Of a DNA stretch of 64,000 bases, positions 12,601 through 22,988 are shown one piece after another. Below the pieces are notes generated by a model that had not been told where the DNA came from, did not search any database, and worked only from the letters and a program-made list of their open reading frames with translations. Where the stretch lies: assembly GCA_963576735.1 (NCBI GenBank), contig OY755181.1:17373261-17437260 (forward strand). The letters run 5' to 3'. A program made the position numbers and the translations under genes. Within the stretch, counting starts at the first letter, position 1. Each line of letters starts with the position of its first letter. This DNA is from Bedellia somnulentella (taxonomy: Eukaryota > Arthropoda > Insecta > Lepidoptera > Bedelliidae).

Positions 12601-15600
12601 CAAAAATCCAATAAAAAGACCCAATACCCTTAGTCGCCTCTTACGACACCCGTGGGTAGAAAGGGGTAGCGAAATTCTAAGCCGGCACTACTATATAATA
12701 CACATATATACACCATCCGAGACTAAGAAACAATCATTTATGCTCATCACATAAATGTTGCTCTCAGCGGGGATCGAACCCGCAACCTCTGGACCGAGAA
12801 GCTAGTCACCTCCACCACTCGGCCACGGACGTCGCGTCGTATACAAATAAGATTCATCAGATTATTTATAATATCATTATTTTTCTTTTTTCTAATGTAC
12901 TTGCTGTATTTTCGCGGGCAACCGCCTTAATTTCGTTCCTCTTTTGTTTTAAACCGGTAATTGTGATCACCTGTCATTGGCTTTGTAAAACAATTGTATG
13001 TTCTGTGCCATGTTTGTTGTGTTTGCTGTTGGTGGTCAACAAATAAATAAATAAATAAAAATCATAGCTGGTTTCGGATATTGCAAGCTGAATAAACTGA
13101 TTTGAATAGATTTACATTAATTATATCCACTTAAGACGTGATAAGTGCAGCTTAACTTATACTAGGCATGGGAAAACTGTTGTAGATTGTACGATAGTGG
13201 CCAACGGAAATAAGATTACCGCTTTATTTTTAACTACGCATGAGTAATAATAGAATTTTATTACACATAGTATGTTTGAATTGTTATATTCTTTAAATAA
13301 CATCAGTGAATCTTAAATTTATTTAACTATACGTAACAGCATTTAAATTTCGGAGAAGATTTTTATATTATTTTTTAAATAATATTTTTGTGCCGAAAAG
13401 CAAATATTTTGAATTTTATTTTTATTGATCTTAGTGTAACAAGTTCTAACTTTAACTAGTTTGGGGCTAACTAGATCTGTGTATAAGATAATTTGAATGT
13501 TATTGACATGAAATGCTCATGTGGGGATTATTACTAATAAATAAAGGAAAGAAGTTCGAGAAGGCGGGTTCGAAACCCGCCGGTGTCGAAATTTTTACTT
13601 CCTTTATTTATCTTTTATTTAATGCTGTGTATAAGATGTTCGTATATTTATTATTTAAATAATAATGTTACATTTACTGATATAAAATCATGATACGCTG
13701 AGCCAGAACCAATATGGCAATATGATATTTGTATGTTTTTTGTTTGTAATTTTTATTTTGTTTTTGCCCAATAAATTATTTTACTTTCTTTCTTTCTTTC
13801 TTTCAATTTTCCAAAAGCGGCTGAAGAATTTCGAACTCCTTAGCTCTGGTGACCCCTTCTAGGGATTTATAGTCGTGGGTATATGTATGTATGTACATAC
13901 ATATAATCACGACATTACATCCCTAGAAAGGGTAACTAAACCTTCAGGATTAGGAATTCCTCAGCCACTTTTGGAAGTTAAGTGGATGTGTAAACATTAT
14001 ACGATTTCTAGTATTAACAGTGTGCATTGATTTATGAATATTATCAATGTACAAACATACATATACTCACGCCATCTGTTCCAATTGGGGTAGGCAGAGA
14101 CTATCGACCGCCAATTTGTAATATCCTGTCAAACCTCTCTAGCTCCATTTACATCCTCTCTCTGTCTCAAGTCTCTACTATATATTTGATCCAATGTTCG
14201 TAAACGATTATCTCTAAGAAAGTTATGAAAACTATCCTAATCTTTCAGTATTTCTGAAGATGTAGCGAACAGATACAAGAATACATTCCAAGTCAAGGTT
14301 GATATAATATTTAGAAACTTTCTGACCCAGACAATGGGAAAAGAACAAATATTTGAAAAAACCTTACCAGTTTAAATAGCGTGTAATTGTTGTTAGAAAA
14401 TTGTTATCCTTTCATAATTTCACGCCAGCTACTTTCGAAGGCAAATTCCGAAACATTAGCCCTTTAAGGAATCGCATGAATTCCAAATCATGAATGTTGA
14501 TAAAACACTGAGATTTGGAATTCTTGTAAACCGCTTATCTTTTTTTTCAAAAATTTAATTGAATTCTGTTGTTTTTGTAACCTTTTGACTTTATAATTGG
14601 ATATACTAAACATGAACTATTTGTTTCTCGACAATAAAGGTACTTTTGATGGTACCTTTTAACTGATAGGTTAAAATAGAAAAAAAACTTAATGGCCAAA
14701 CGATAAAACAGCTTAACAACAACGTACAATTAACGGTGTGCTTGACTTGAATTGACATAGCTATTAAAAAATAAAGAATTTATACTTACTTATACTCACG
14801 CCCATTATTCCCATTGGGGTAGGCAGAGACTATCGATCGCCACTTAGTACGATCTTGACAAAATTGACACGGTAGCTTAATTGGCAGAGCGACGGGGGCG
14901 TAACCCCGAGGTCGCGGGTTCGATTCCCGCCTGTGTCGAAATTTTTCTTTCCTTGATAAATTCTTTATTTACTAGTAATAAACATGAGGTTTTCATGAAC
15001 AAGAAGATTTAAATTATGACATAGCTATGTTCATGTTGCCGTGTAGTGCCGGCTTAGAATGTCACTACCCTTTACTACCCACGAGTATCGTAAGAAGCTA
15101 CTAAGGACATGGGGCTTTTTAAGTGGTTTTTGCGTGATGCGGTTGGAGACCCATCACCAACGATACTTTATTTCTACCATCTTGTACCATCAACTTCCAA
15201 ATGTGGCTGAGGAGTTTCTAACTCTGAAGCTTTGTCTATCCCTTTTTGGGATTTATGGCCGTGGGTTTATGTATCTATGTAAGGTATATGATTATTATTT
15301 ATTAGTTAAACAGGAATACAAAATGTATTAAATATGAAAACACATGCACATAACTCACGGCTATAATTCCCTAGAAGGGGTAGCCAGAGCCAAGGAATTA
15401 TAAATTCCTCAGCCACTTTTGGAAATTGAGTGCGGAAAAGGCGGTAAAATAATGGTTTTTGGTAATGGGTCTCCAACCGCATCGCCCAAAAATCCAATAA
15501 AAAGCCCCAACACCCTTAGTCGCCTCTTACGACACCCGTGAGTAGAAAGGGGTAGCGACATTCTAAGCCGACACTACACGGCAAAATTTGAAAAAAACCC

Positions 15601-18600
15601 ATTAAAATACAAACAATTTTAAGTGTCTTTGAACGTGCTGTTCTAAATTCCTGAAATAAACTAGGCTGTGGTAACGTAATCGCTTATAAACTGTTATTTT
15701 ATCCTTGCATTGTTTTTTAGTGGTTGTCCCAAAGATTAGGTTATGCTACTTTCTCACGTGAGAAACAAAGAATAAATATTTATTCTTTACTTTGATGAGA
15801 TTTGAAATTATTGAGCTCTTATACGCGGATAGGCGACTTCTTTGTGATTTAACTCCTCTGGAACGGCAGGACCGATTTCAACAAAATTCGGCACAGAGAT
15901 CAAGTGGACATTACTTACGCCCGATTTCTGAATTGAGTATTCAAGCTGAGAACGACTTAAGTATCGTTACTTAAGTCGTTCTCAGCTTGAATACTCAATT
16001 CAGAAATCGGGCGTTAGTGTCGTATGGTGTGATCAAACCTGCAATTTAGGAATAATCACCGAAAAATCCTTACCTAACTCGCTAAGCTCAATTCATTTCA
16101 ATAGCAATTTGCATTGAAGTCCTAGTTCAAATTGTTGTTCAATACCTTAGTGAATACACATATATACGAATTTGAAAAAATATCATATATACAAATAAAT
16201 ACGGTTTAATTTATGAATTTATACTACACTGCCAATGATTTTGCCGTGTAGTGTCGGCTTAGAATAACACTACCCCATTTCTACCCGTGGGTGATCGTAA
16301 GAGGCGACTAAGGGTGTAGGGGCTTTTTAAGTGATTTTTGGGCGATGTGGTTGGAGACCCGTCACCAAAAACGTTTATTATTATTATCTTTCCCCAAGCA
16401 ACTTCCAAAAGTGGCTGAGAAATTTATCATTCTAAAGCTCTGGCTACCCCGTTAAGGGATTTGTGGCCGTGAGTATATGTATGTATGTATGTAGTGCCAA
16501 TGAAATAGTTGGTAAAGAGTAAGTTAAAAAGAAAAGAGAAAATAATACCTTCGTATGTCCATTCTGCTTGATGTGACCAACCTGAAAGGAGAAAAGATAT
16601 TAAATATGGAGATACAATTTATAATAAATACTACATAAACTGGTATTAGTCCTCTCAGAAGAGAGTCTCATAAATAAAAAAAAGTTTGGTAGTAGAATTT
16701 AAAAGATAATAAGTTAAAGAAATATAGTTTAAAAAAACTGAAAAACACGCTTTTGAAGTACATTTAACTAAAAAGTAAAAAGGACGCTTGAAAGACGGGA
16801 AATATGGCACAGAGCGCTCCACGCTTTTTTATGTTTTTCACCTTATATTGGGAACTATTTTTTACTTTTTAATTAAATTCGCTTTAAAAGCGTGTTTTTT
16901 AGTTTTCATACATGCATACATTAGCATATACCTAGATGTTTTGAATAAATGTGTCATTCGACAACAGTAATAATTTAAGAACCTCGTTCATTTATGAGTA
17001 ATTGAGCTGAAATTACCATGTTATATGTGTGTATCTCAGTGGGGAGAATCACCGCTTCTTATGAAGCTGGACGGGCAGTGGGTTTTAATCCTTAGTTACA
17101 TACATACACTCACGCCATTAGTTCCCATTGGGGTAGGCAGAGACTATCGATCGCCACTTCGTACGATCCTGACAAACCTCTAGCTTCGTTTACATCCATC
17201 AATCTTTTCATATATGCTCTTTTATTCTTCATACTACGGACGACTGCCTTTTTGAGCACACTCTCAATTTAATCCTCAGTTACCTGAACTAATGTCTTAT
17301 CTAAAGTCATATGGCTGATTCATTAATCATGGTTGTTAACGGTGAAGGAAAACATCGTAAACGTAGCTATGTGCCCATGTAGTTGTACAAAACGACGATA
17401 GGCCTGCCCTCATCACGTGGATGCGCGTCCCGGAAAAACGTGGGTTCTCTGAACACCAGATGACAAATCTTTAAACTGGTGACGGGATTTTTAAAGAAAG
17501 AAAGAAAGTTGAATAAAATATTAAAAGAGAAAAAATACTATACAAGATACAGAAAAACCAGAATAAACACTAAACTAAATAAAAATAGGAATAAAAAAAA
17601 GATATTGTAAAAAGCTAACAAAACAAAACACAATATAAATAAAAACCAGGAACACAGCAGCCAAGTAAAAATAATAATAAAATAGTATTTTCTAAGATTT
17701 TGACGATAACACATTATAATTAAAACAACTATTGATTTTCGGATATTTTAATCGCGTGTTATTACATTAAAATATCCGAAAATCAATAGTTGTTTTAATT
17801 ATAATAATAAAATGTTCAGTAATATTAATTAGTATCTTTGCCAATCCCTTCGACGATAATAGTTGAGCTTTGAGATAAAGAGGGAGTCTTTCTCAGTACA
17901 TCTTGATCATTAAATAAAGTGTTTGCAAATACTTATTTTGTGGAATTTCGTTTACAATGTATATTAAAAATAAATCAGCAAGGTTTTTAAGCGAGGTGAA
18001 ATAAAGGTTGGTATTCAATATTTATAAGAAATAGTTTTTTTATTTATTTATTAGTTTAGCTTTCGTAGCTAAAACTGTACGAACTTCTTTTCTTTTAAGA
18101 ATTCAAAATTGAATACGGTGTAGAGTAGAGCACTGGAGATAGTGAAATTCATTATGAAAATATATAAAATATAACAGAATTTATGAAAAAAAAAAATATA
18201 ACACCACAATATTTTCATGATAAAAAATAATAAATACTGTTTTTAAATTGAGCGAAGGCAGAAAGTGTTCCAAATTTTATAATTGCTAAGTTATATAAAT
18301 GAATTTTTACTCATCCATTGATAACTTTATATATTTTATGTAACTTCTTTAAGATGTGTTTGTTTGGTTTCCAGTGTATTGAATGAAACATACTTATTAT
18401 TAATTCTTAAATTGATTTCATCATGGACATAAAATAGTATTTTTAACCGCTACACAATAAGAATAAAATAAGTTAGGATATATTAAACTAAGTTGAGTTA
18501 CCGAATTATTTAAGAGAGAAATCTAACGATGATACATTTTTTTCTAATTTAACTTTTATCTTATTTGAGAAGATAGCCGCCCTATATTCACAAACGAGTA

Positions 18601-18762
18601 TGTTAAATACTATTTAAAATAAATAAATTTAAACCTAATAATTTAAATTGTAAGCATAATTAACTATAACTCATATAATAATTCCCTCATTCAAGTACAT
18701 AAAATAAGAGCAAACTTACCTAAATTAAATAGTAAAGAAGCAACAAAAAATACAGTTCTCAT
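3577..18762 (-). CDS. Alpha-carbonic anhydrase gene, 6 coding exons visible, 3' end outside window
   Basis: Secreted zinc enzyme that hydrates CO2 to bicarbonate. Coding exons (minus strand): 18720-18762, 16549-16581, 10259-10426, 5175-5298, 4068-4170, 3577-3689; phases chain without a stop for 194 codons plus 2 nt. Residues 1-15 are a hydrophobic signal-like start. Family landmarks seen: W30PGDC, QSPINI at 40-45, NNGH at 77-80 (H80 sits at the usual proton-shuttle position), SGGPL at 96-100, and zinc ligands H110 and H112 in QFHLHW and H129 in AEVHMVH. The family is usually 260-320 residues, so about 100 residues, including the LTTPPC region, should lie left of position 1. Introns are packed with SINEs. 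No frameshift is seen, so it looks functional. The family call is firm; the paralogue is not determined. Confidence 0.93.
4068..4170 (-). CDS. Carbonic anhydrase exon 5 (third zinc ligand)
   Basis: Acceptor TCTCAG. Of two overlapping donors, GTAGGT at 4067 is chosen because the next one would bring a stop in exon 6. Encodes FTAEVHMVHMK (H129) and EDGLAVIGIW. Confidence 0.95.
4204..4440 (-). repeat. Non-LTR retroelement 3' fragment
   Basis: (CAT)n-rich start followed by AGACGTCCACCGCTGGATGT and a GC-rich block, a text repeated widely in moth genomes as a LINE 3' end. No intact ORF. Confidence 0.45.
4463..4924 (+). repeat. SINE-A interrupted by SINE-B dimer 1
   Basis: Head side 4463-4579 and tail side 4823-4924 are colinear with other SINE-A copies. 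Confidence 0.85.
4580..4809 (+). repeat. SINE-B inverted dimer 1
   Basis: Perfect 81-bp inverted repeat (4580-4660 and 4682-4762) around a 21-nt loop, then the ordinary 3' end. Flanked by 13-bp TATTACTATCTTT (4567-4579, 4810-4822). Inserted within a SINE-A. Confidence 0.9.
5175..5298 (-). CDS. Carbonic anhydrase exon 4 (first two zinc ligands)
   Basis: Acceptor AAACAG, donor GTAAGT. Encodes SGGPL and QFHLHWPSEHSFNG; H110 and H112 are the first two zinc histidines. Enters in phase 1 and leaves in phase 2. Confidence 0.95.
5849..6047 (+). mobile_element. Short Helitron-like element
   Basis: Begins A-TCTATATATATATAAAAG and ends GGCGGACCACTAG-T, preceded by a GC-rich segment. Internal text (ACGGATGAACCGATTTGGC) is of a kind common in lepidopteran Helitrons. 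No ORF. Confidence 0.6.
6212..7081. mobile_element. 870-bp MITE, hAT-like, with 8-bp target duplication
   Basis: Terminal inverted repeats TAGGGCTGCCATC (13 bp) and an exact 8-bp duplication ATTCAAGG (6204-6211, 7082-7089). Eight bp suits hAT or P-type transposases. Inside are about three diverged copies of a unit of roughly 170 bp (CTGAGGTAACAAAATAAT core), CCGGAC-rich ends, and a 20-bp imperfect hairpin near 6571-6611. No ORF. It lies in a carbonic anhydrase intron. Confidence 0.75.
7615..8072. mobile_element. Candidate MITE with paired TGACGTCA palindromes
   Basis: Ends ATAGGGAATAT and its inverse. Internally 7784-7800 and 7860-7876 are inverted copies (16 of 17) centred on TGACGTCA. No clear target duplication, so boundaries are tentative. 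Confidence 0.4.
8382..8455 (-). repeat. LINE-L tail fragment
   Basis: CCCATTGGCACTTTGTACGA and TCTCTAGCTTCGTTTACATG match other LINE-L ends. Confidence 0.5.
9181..9433 (+). repeat. SINE-A full length
   Basis: Head GCTGTGTAGTGTCGGCTTAG to a (GTAT)n tail; a good consensus-like copy. Confidence 0.92.
9986..10231 (-). repeat. SINE-A close to carbonic anhydrase exon 3 donor
   Basis: Full-length, same strand as the gene; its head begins 27 bp after the exon 3 splice donor. Confidence 0.92.
10259..10426 (-). CDS. Carbonic anhydrase exon 3 (QSPINI to NNGHT)
   Basis: Acceptor CCCAG at 10427-10429, donor GTATGT at 10258. Encodes residues 26-81 with HWPGDC, QSPINI and NNGHT. C34 is the usual N-terminal partner of the family disulfide. 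A SINE-A head lies only 27 bp into the following intron. Confidence 0.93.
10541..10779 (+). repeat. SINE-A, small internal deletion
   Basis: Lacks the CTTAGCTCTGG segment before the tail hairpin. Confidence 0.88.
10881..10962. repeat. Perfect hairpin, 35-bp arms
   Basis: Arms 10881-10915 and 10928-10962, loop AGGTAGGTAGGT. Confidence 0.95.
11213..11443. repeat. SINE-B locus with 3' ends on both sides
   Basis: Left 55 bp are the SINE-B 3' end on the minus strand, the rest a plus-strand copy with full tRNA-like head. Flanks CATCATTTACATT and CATCATTTAGATT (12 of 13). Confidence 0.8.
11683..12253. repeat. Two SINE-A copies, tail to tail
   Basis: Plus copy 11683-11930 (preceded by a partial second head at 11662) and minus copy 11998-12253 of the ACCCGTGGGTGATCG subfamily. 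Confidence 0.9.
12454..12690 (-). repeat. SINE-A
   Basis: Subfamily with CGACACCCGTGGGTAG near the head; small loss at the head end. Confidence 0.88.
12704..12842 (-). repeat. SINE-D head part
   Basis: tRNA-like: GGCCGAGTGGTGGAGGTGAC A-box region, GGTTCGATCCC B-box, then ATTTATGTGATGAGCATAAA. Confidence 0.75.
13427..13490 (+). repeat. SINE-D 3' end
   Basis: TTTGGGGCTAACTAGATCTG text also found at the end of the copy at 59822-60060. Confidence 0.5.
13490..13624. repeat. SINE-B locus, short inverted form
   Basis: Minus-strand 3' end joined to a plus-strand T-arm and tail, the head being deleted. Flanked by exact 13-bp CTGTGTATAAGAT (13477-13489, 13625-13637). Confidence 0.85.
13782..13987. 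repeat. (CTTT)n run and two SINE-A 3' parts, tail to tail
   Basis: Microsatellite 13782-13803, plus-strand SINE-A end 13804-13896, minus-strand SINE-A end 13898-13987. Confidence 0.75.
14059..14185 (-). repeat. LINE-L tail
   Basis: CATATACTCACGCC, TGGGGTAGGCAGAGACTATC and TCTCTAGCTCCATTTACATC in order. Confidence 0.75.
14786..14867 (-). repeat. LINE-L tail, 5' cut by SINE-B
   Basis: ATACTCACGCCCATTATTCC to TACGATCTTGACAAA. Confidence 0.75.
14868..15010 (+). repeat. SINE-B copy, simple
   Basis: Single plus-strand copy with complete tRNA-like head and 3' end (TTTTCATGAAC); joined at its 5' side to a LINE-L tail fragment. Confidence 0.85.
15039..15582. repeat. Two SINE-A copies, tail to tail
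   Basis: Plus 15039-15283 and minus 15338-15582, both of the GCCGTGTAGTGCCGGC-type subfamily. Confidence 0.9.
15917..16014. repeat. Perfect hairpin, 47-bp arms, 4-nt loop
   Basis: Arms 15917-15963 and 15968-16014, loop TCGT. Neither arm is a recognised repeat. Confidence 0.95.
16244..16493 (+). repeat. SINE-A full length
   Basis: Subfamily with ACCCGTGGGTGATCG; close to carbonic anhydrase exon 2. Confidence 0.92.
16549..16581 (-). CDS. Carbonic anhydrase exon 2 (33-nt micro-exon)
   Basis: Acceptor TTTCAG, donor GGTATT. It encodes GWSHQAEWTYE, the W-x-Y motif that opens the mature domain in this family. Only 33 nt long, phase 1 at both ends. A SINE-A copy ends about 55 bp downstream in the intron. 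Confidence 0.85.
17099..17465. repeat. LINE-L tail (minus) then SINE-C body (plus)
   Basis: 17099-17285 reads as LINE-L C-terminus and tail; 17290-17465 is a SINE-C lacking head and tail. Confidence 0.7.
17713..17805. repeat. Perfect hairpin, 40-bp arms
   Basis: Arms 17713-17752 and 17766-17805, 13-nt loop. Confidence 0.95.
17810..18715. other. Carbonic anhydrase intron 1, no feature seen
   Basis: AT-rich single-copy-looking sequence. Confidence 0.5.
18720..18762 (-). CDS. Carbonic anhydrase exon 1 (signal peptide)
   Basis: Starts at the ATG whose complement is 18760-18762 and ends at a GTAAGT donor; 14 codons plus 1 nt. It encodes MRTVFFVASLLFNL, a typical signal-peptide core. Chosen because the phase joins exactly to exon 2. 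Confidence 0.85.
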
Positions 18763-18841
18763 TTTCTCTCTGATTCATAAATTAAGGCTGATTGACACTC
18801 CGAGGCACTTACACAAAATTATAAGTGCAAGTGTAATTTTT

Positions 18842-18850
18842 CTATATATA
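18842..18850 (-). promoter_or_regulatory. Possible TATA element upstream of the carbonic anhydrase start
   Basis: A TATATATAG run reads on the minus strand about 85 bp before the ATG, in otherwise unique sequence. Position suits a core promoter, but AT-rich runs are common here and no clear initiator was found at the right distance. Confidence 0.25.
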
Positions 18851-18859
18851 TGTCACATT

Positions 18860-19860
18860 TTTCCGCTATCTATGGAACGTCGATCGGTTTATTTTCGCGA
18901 TGTTCGGCATTGTCGTGCGGTGCCTATTTTACGATGAGCCGACTGATAAACCGCGGAGCTACTGTGTGGGGACATACGGGCCGGCGATTTGATAAGCTGC
19001 ATGGTTAATTTAAAGTGCTAGCTGATTTATGGAATTGTTACATAATTGAGATGATAGACAGAGCTTATAACTGCATCAGAATTTTTCAAAAATATGTAAG
19101 TTATACAATTTTTTACCTTTTCTGGCAAATGCTAGTGAACGATGAAATCATACTGTTGTAGCGTTGTCTCTATGAATTAGATGTTTTAAAAAATATAACT
19201 TTGTCAATATGTAGTTTACAAAACCAAGAACACAGTATAGTGATTTATTTACCCTATTGATTCACCATCGCAAATTCTTATCACAAAACATACTAAATAT
19301 TTCTAAAAAGAAAAAGAAGACCAATTCACATGATATCATGCTCAGAGAACACACTTTTAAAACTGTATTATGATTAAAAATATATTAACATATTTCACAG
19401 GTCAGCCTCAAAGAAAGTATAAGAATAATGAATACATTTCTTAATGATAGTAATAGAAATAGTATTATTCACGTTCATCTTCGAAACTGACGTATACTTC
19501 GATAGTGATATCGGTATCAATAGCTTGATTACTTGATCAAGTATTTAGCACGTAATTTTTGAATCACACTGATAAATCTATAAATAATTGTTACAAAAGC
19601 GTTATTCTCAAATGTTTGTTATTATTGTGATAGTGATGAACACAATAAAATGTTCATTGATATTGATACAGTATTCAATCGAACTGATTGTGTATCTTAA
19701 GTTGATTTTATGCGATTAGTAAGTTCTTTTTCAGCCAAGTATCTCTTCTAAGAATAAAAATTACAAGGTCTCTAAGTTCTGTCTTTGTATCTAAAAGAAT
19801 AATTTCTTTAAGGATCACTGTCTTTTTTGTATGTCCCTGATGTCCCTTTATACGTTTACA
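18860..19860. other. Upstream region of the carbonic anhydrase gene
   Basis: No repeat recognised. A GC-richer patch at 18870-19000 stands out in the AT-rich surroundings and may be regulatory. Confidence 0.35.
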
Positions 19861-19866
19861 GGTTAA

Positions 19867-20110
19867 CATATACATATACCTACGGCTATAAATCCCTTAA
19901 CGGGGTAGCCAAAGCATTGGAATGATAAATTCCTCAGCCACTTTTAGAAGTTGATTGGGGAAAAGATGATAATAATAAATGTTTTTGGTGACGGGTCTCC
20001 AACCACATCGCCCAAAAATCGCTTAAAAAGCCCATATACCCTTAGTCGCCTCTACGGTCACCCACGGGTAGAAATGGGGTAGTGTTATTCTAAGCCGACA
20101 CTACACGGCA
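19867..20110 (-). repeat. SINE-A full length
   Basis: Upstream of the carbonic anhydrase gene; ACCCGTGGGTGACCG subfamily. Confidence 0.92.
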
Positions 20111-20603
20111 AAAATAAACAAAGTTTACAGTAAGTTTTCCGTTATCTGTAGTTGTGGAAATTAAAATTTAGAGTTGATGTTAATGTCGATTAAAAAGAGC
20201 GCCAATATTTAAAGTTAAGAAAAATTCTAAATACTATACAATTAGACAAGGAATGATGTAATAACAGTCTGAAACACAATAATGCACTCACTATTAAAAG
20301 TTCTGTAGGCTATAAGGAAACCTTATCCTATTGTTAAGCGTATTTCTATCCTGAATAATCAGAAATGTTGCTTCTTAACCCAACATCCGCAAGGTTCAAA
20401 ACAAATGGCAAATATGGTAAATTAAACCCTATTGTTGACGCTTTGAACCACATTGCTCATAAACGACTTAAAAAAATTCAATGTTTAATTCGCTAGACGT
20501 ATTTTACACAGATATTTTGAATTATTGTAGTGTGATTGATAAATTGAGATTGCTAAATCAGTTTCACTACAAGAGCTACTGTCATCGCGAGAAAAGAAAC
20601 AAA

Positions 20604-20638
20604 ATGGTTATAAATGGCCGCCCAGCGCTATTCTTATT
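20604..20638 (+). CDS. Weak candidate first exon
   Basis: ATG in context AACAAA-ATGG, 11 codons and 2 nt, then GTAAGT; an arthropod-type TCAGT initiator lies 42 bp before the ATG. No downstream exon was found, and a shorter overlapping ORF starts at 20614. Confidence 0.2.
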
Positions 20639-20810
20639 GTAAGTTTGGTTCATGTTTTTTGGTGTAGTTATCGAAAAAATATATTATAATTTAAACTTTA
20701 ATTATTATAATGTTAACTTTAATACTGTAAATTTTTACAATTGTTTAATTCATCAATCGTATTATTCAGTAATTGTAAACATTTTTTAACAATCTTCATG
20801 AATCTTGCGA

Positions 20811-20895
20811 TACAGGCCCAGCCTAGAACAAGATCTCAATGAAATTTCATGCCATGTACACTGAATGTTTGTAATAAATACTTATTTATTTTTTT
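20811..20895 (+). repeat. LINE 3' end, same type as 26460-26540
   Basis: GCGATACAGGC, GCCTAG and AATAAATAC in the same order as in the 3' end of the LINE fragment at 25349-26540. Confidence 0.5.
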
Positions 20896-21111
20896 ATTGT
20901 GACTGACTACCAGGGAGACAGAATCTCTAATAAAAGCACTTCCACAACATTAATCTGGTAATACCAGCTCGGCTAGTACGAGCGGTGTTTAAACTAGTTA
21001 TCGCGTGGGATAAAGCAGCCATCTCTTACGCACTTACTTAGTATCGTATACTGCCATCTCATTCTAACCGTTACCGTGTCGATATAAGAGCGCTCGTGCT
21101 TGTCCTACTGG

Positions 21112-21893
21112 TATACATACATAAGCTAATACCAAATACGGGTAGCCAGAACTGTGGAAATAACTAATCCTCGGCAACTTTTGGAAGTTTATTAGGGAAA
21201 AGATGGTAAAAACTCACATTTTCCTCTTAATCATACTATACGATTGCCATCAGATAAAATAATGCATAAATTTGGCGCAATATACTCTCCCGTATGTCCA
21301 CTTAAGCGCGCACGAGACAATCAATTAGCCAATCAAATCCACACCAGGGTCGGCTGGGGGACTAAATCGACGTGTTGCATTTGATACGGACTCCTCGATT
21401 AAAGTATCAATCTTCAACCAAGCAAGGTCTGCACAATCAATCTGGTTAATCAGGCTGAAGAGTCTTTGAATAACGCTGTACCTTTGAATATGTGTTGATA
21501 ATGTGCAAAGTATCTTACTAGGACATAATAATTCAGTGTGTATATTGAAACATATCTTGGTGCCGTATGATCGCAAGCCCGAAGATGTACGTCGAATAAA
21601 AAAATAAAATGACAGCCTGTCTGGCGGTCTACACAACCCACATTAACATACATACATATACTCACGGCTATAAATCCCTAGAAGGGGTAGCCAGAGCTAA
21701 GGAATTAGAAATTCCTCAGCCACTTTTGGAAAGTTGAGTGGGGAAAAGATGGTAAAATAAAGGTTGTTGGTGATGGGTCTCCAACCGCATCGCCCAAAAA
21801 TCCCTTAAAAGCTCCAATACCGTTAGTCGCCTCTTACGTACACCCACCGGAAGAAATGGGGTAGTGCTATTCTAAGCCGACACTACACAGCAT
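21112..21893 (-). repeat. SINE-A fragment, unknown ORF fragment, SINE-A full copy
   Basis: 21112-21212 is a SINE-A 3' part and 21649-21893 a full SINE-A. Between them the minus strand at 21325-21560 has a protein-like stretch ending ATRRFSPPADPGVDLIG, possibly from a retroelement; family not recognised. Confidence 0.7.
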
Positions 21894-22063
21894 TAAATTC
21901 TCACATTAAATTATTGTTAAACTTATTAAGACTACAGTTAATCTAAGTGTGGGGTGTCTATTGGTGTATGTTTAAAAATGAAGGTCATTATTTTTCGCAT
22001 GTGTACTTTAAGTAGAATTTTTCATTGTTTATGAGCTTCTTGAAAGTACTTACATAAACATAC

Positions 22064-22504
22064 ATAAAACATAAACGTTCACGCCGTTTATCCCCGAAGG
22101 GGTTGGCAGAGGTATGACTTCTGAACATCACGTGACAGCGTCACCTAGTGTCCGGTACTCACGTTTTTATTGGACAGTGTACTCATGTGATAGGAAGCAA
22201 GCCGTTTTGTACGAATAAACTAAAAGTAAAAGTAAAAAAAAAAGTAAAAGACATTTATTTGGCAAAATAAACTGTCACATGGTTAAGTAATACTCGGCCA
22301 TGTGGGTTCCCTCACGATGTTTTTCCTCACCGTTAACAACTATGATAAATTAACCACAGATATGACTTGAGAAAATACAAATTGGTGTAGGCCCGACCCG
22401 GGATTTGAACTCATGCCTGTCTGTTTTGGGGCGGGTGTTCTCAAAGAGTATTGTAATAAATAGGAATGGTGTTCTACCCATTGGAATATCATGTGTATTG
22501 GAAA
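22064..22504 (-). repeat. SINE-C with internal A-rich insertion
   Basis: Tail ACATAAACGTTCACGCC at 22073; extra AAAAGTA-repeat block at 22225-22275; head near 22400-22504 is partly duplicated. Confidence 0.8.
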
Positions 22505-22744
22505 TACTTGATCTTTTTACTTAAAAAATAATAACGTATAAAATATTACAAATATCTTTCGTTTTCATTTCGGTTAAACTATCATAGTCCAGTCATTTTA
22601 GTAGCTTCAACTCTGAATTCAAGGTACCCAAAACACACCAAAAACTTTTATTTTTCTATTGTCATCCTCAAACTTGTCTCAAAACTTACATACCGTAATA
22701 TGTTCGCTTTTTTCTAAAACTAGGGTTGTTTCCTTTGGGGTTTA

Positions 22745-22903
22745 CAAGGGTATTGGGGCTGCTTAAGGGAATTCTGGGCGAAGCGGTTGGTGATCCGTCA
22801 CCAACAACATTTAGTTTACTATCCTTTCCCCCCACGTTCCAAAAGCGGCTGAGGAATTTCTTTCTGAAGCTCTGGCTACCCCTTTTAAAGCAGTGAATAT
22901 ATG
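22745..22903 (+). repeat. SINE-A lacking the head
   Basis: GGGTATTGGGGC to GTGAATATATGTAT. Confidence 0.75.
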
Positions 22904-22988
22904 TATCTGAAATTCTTTAAAATTATAGTCTGCAAAGATTTTTCATACGTTAAAAAGTTTAAGAGATAGAGGGCAATGAGTGCGCAGT

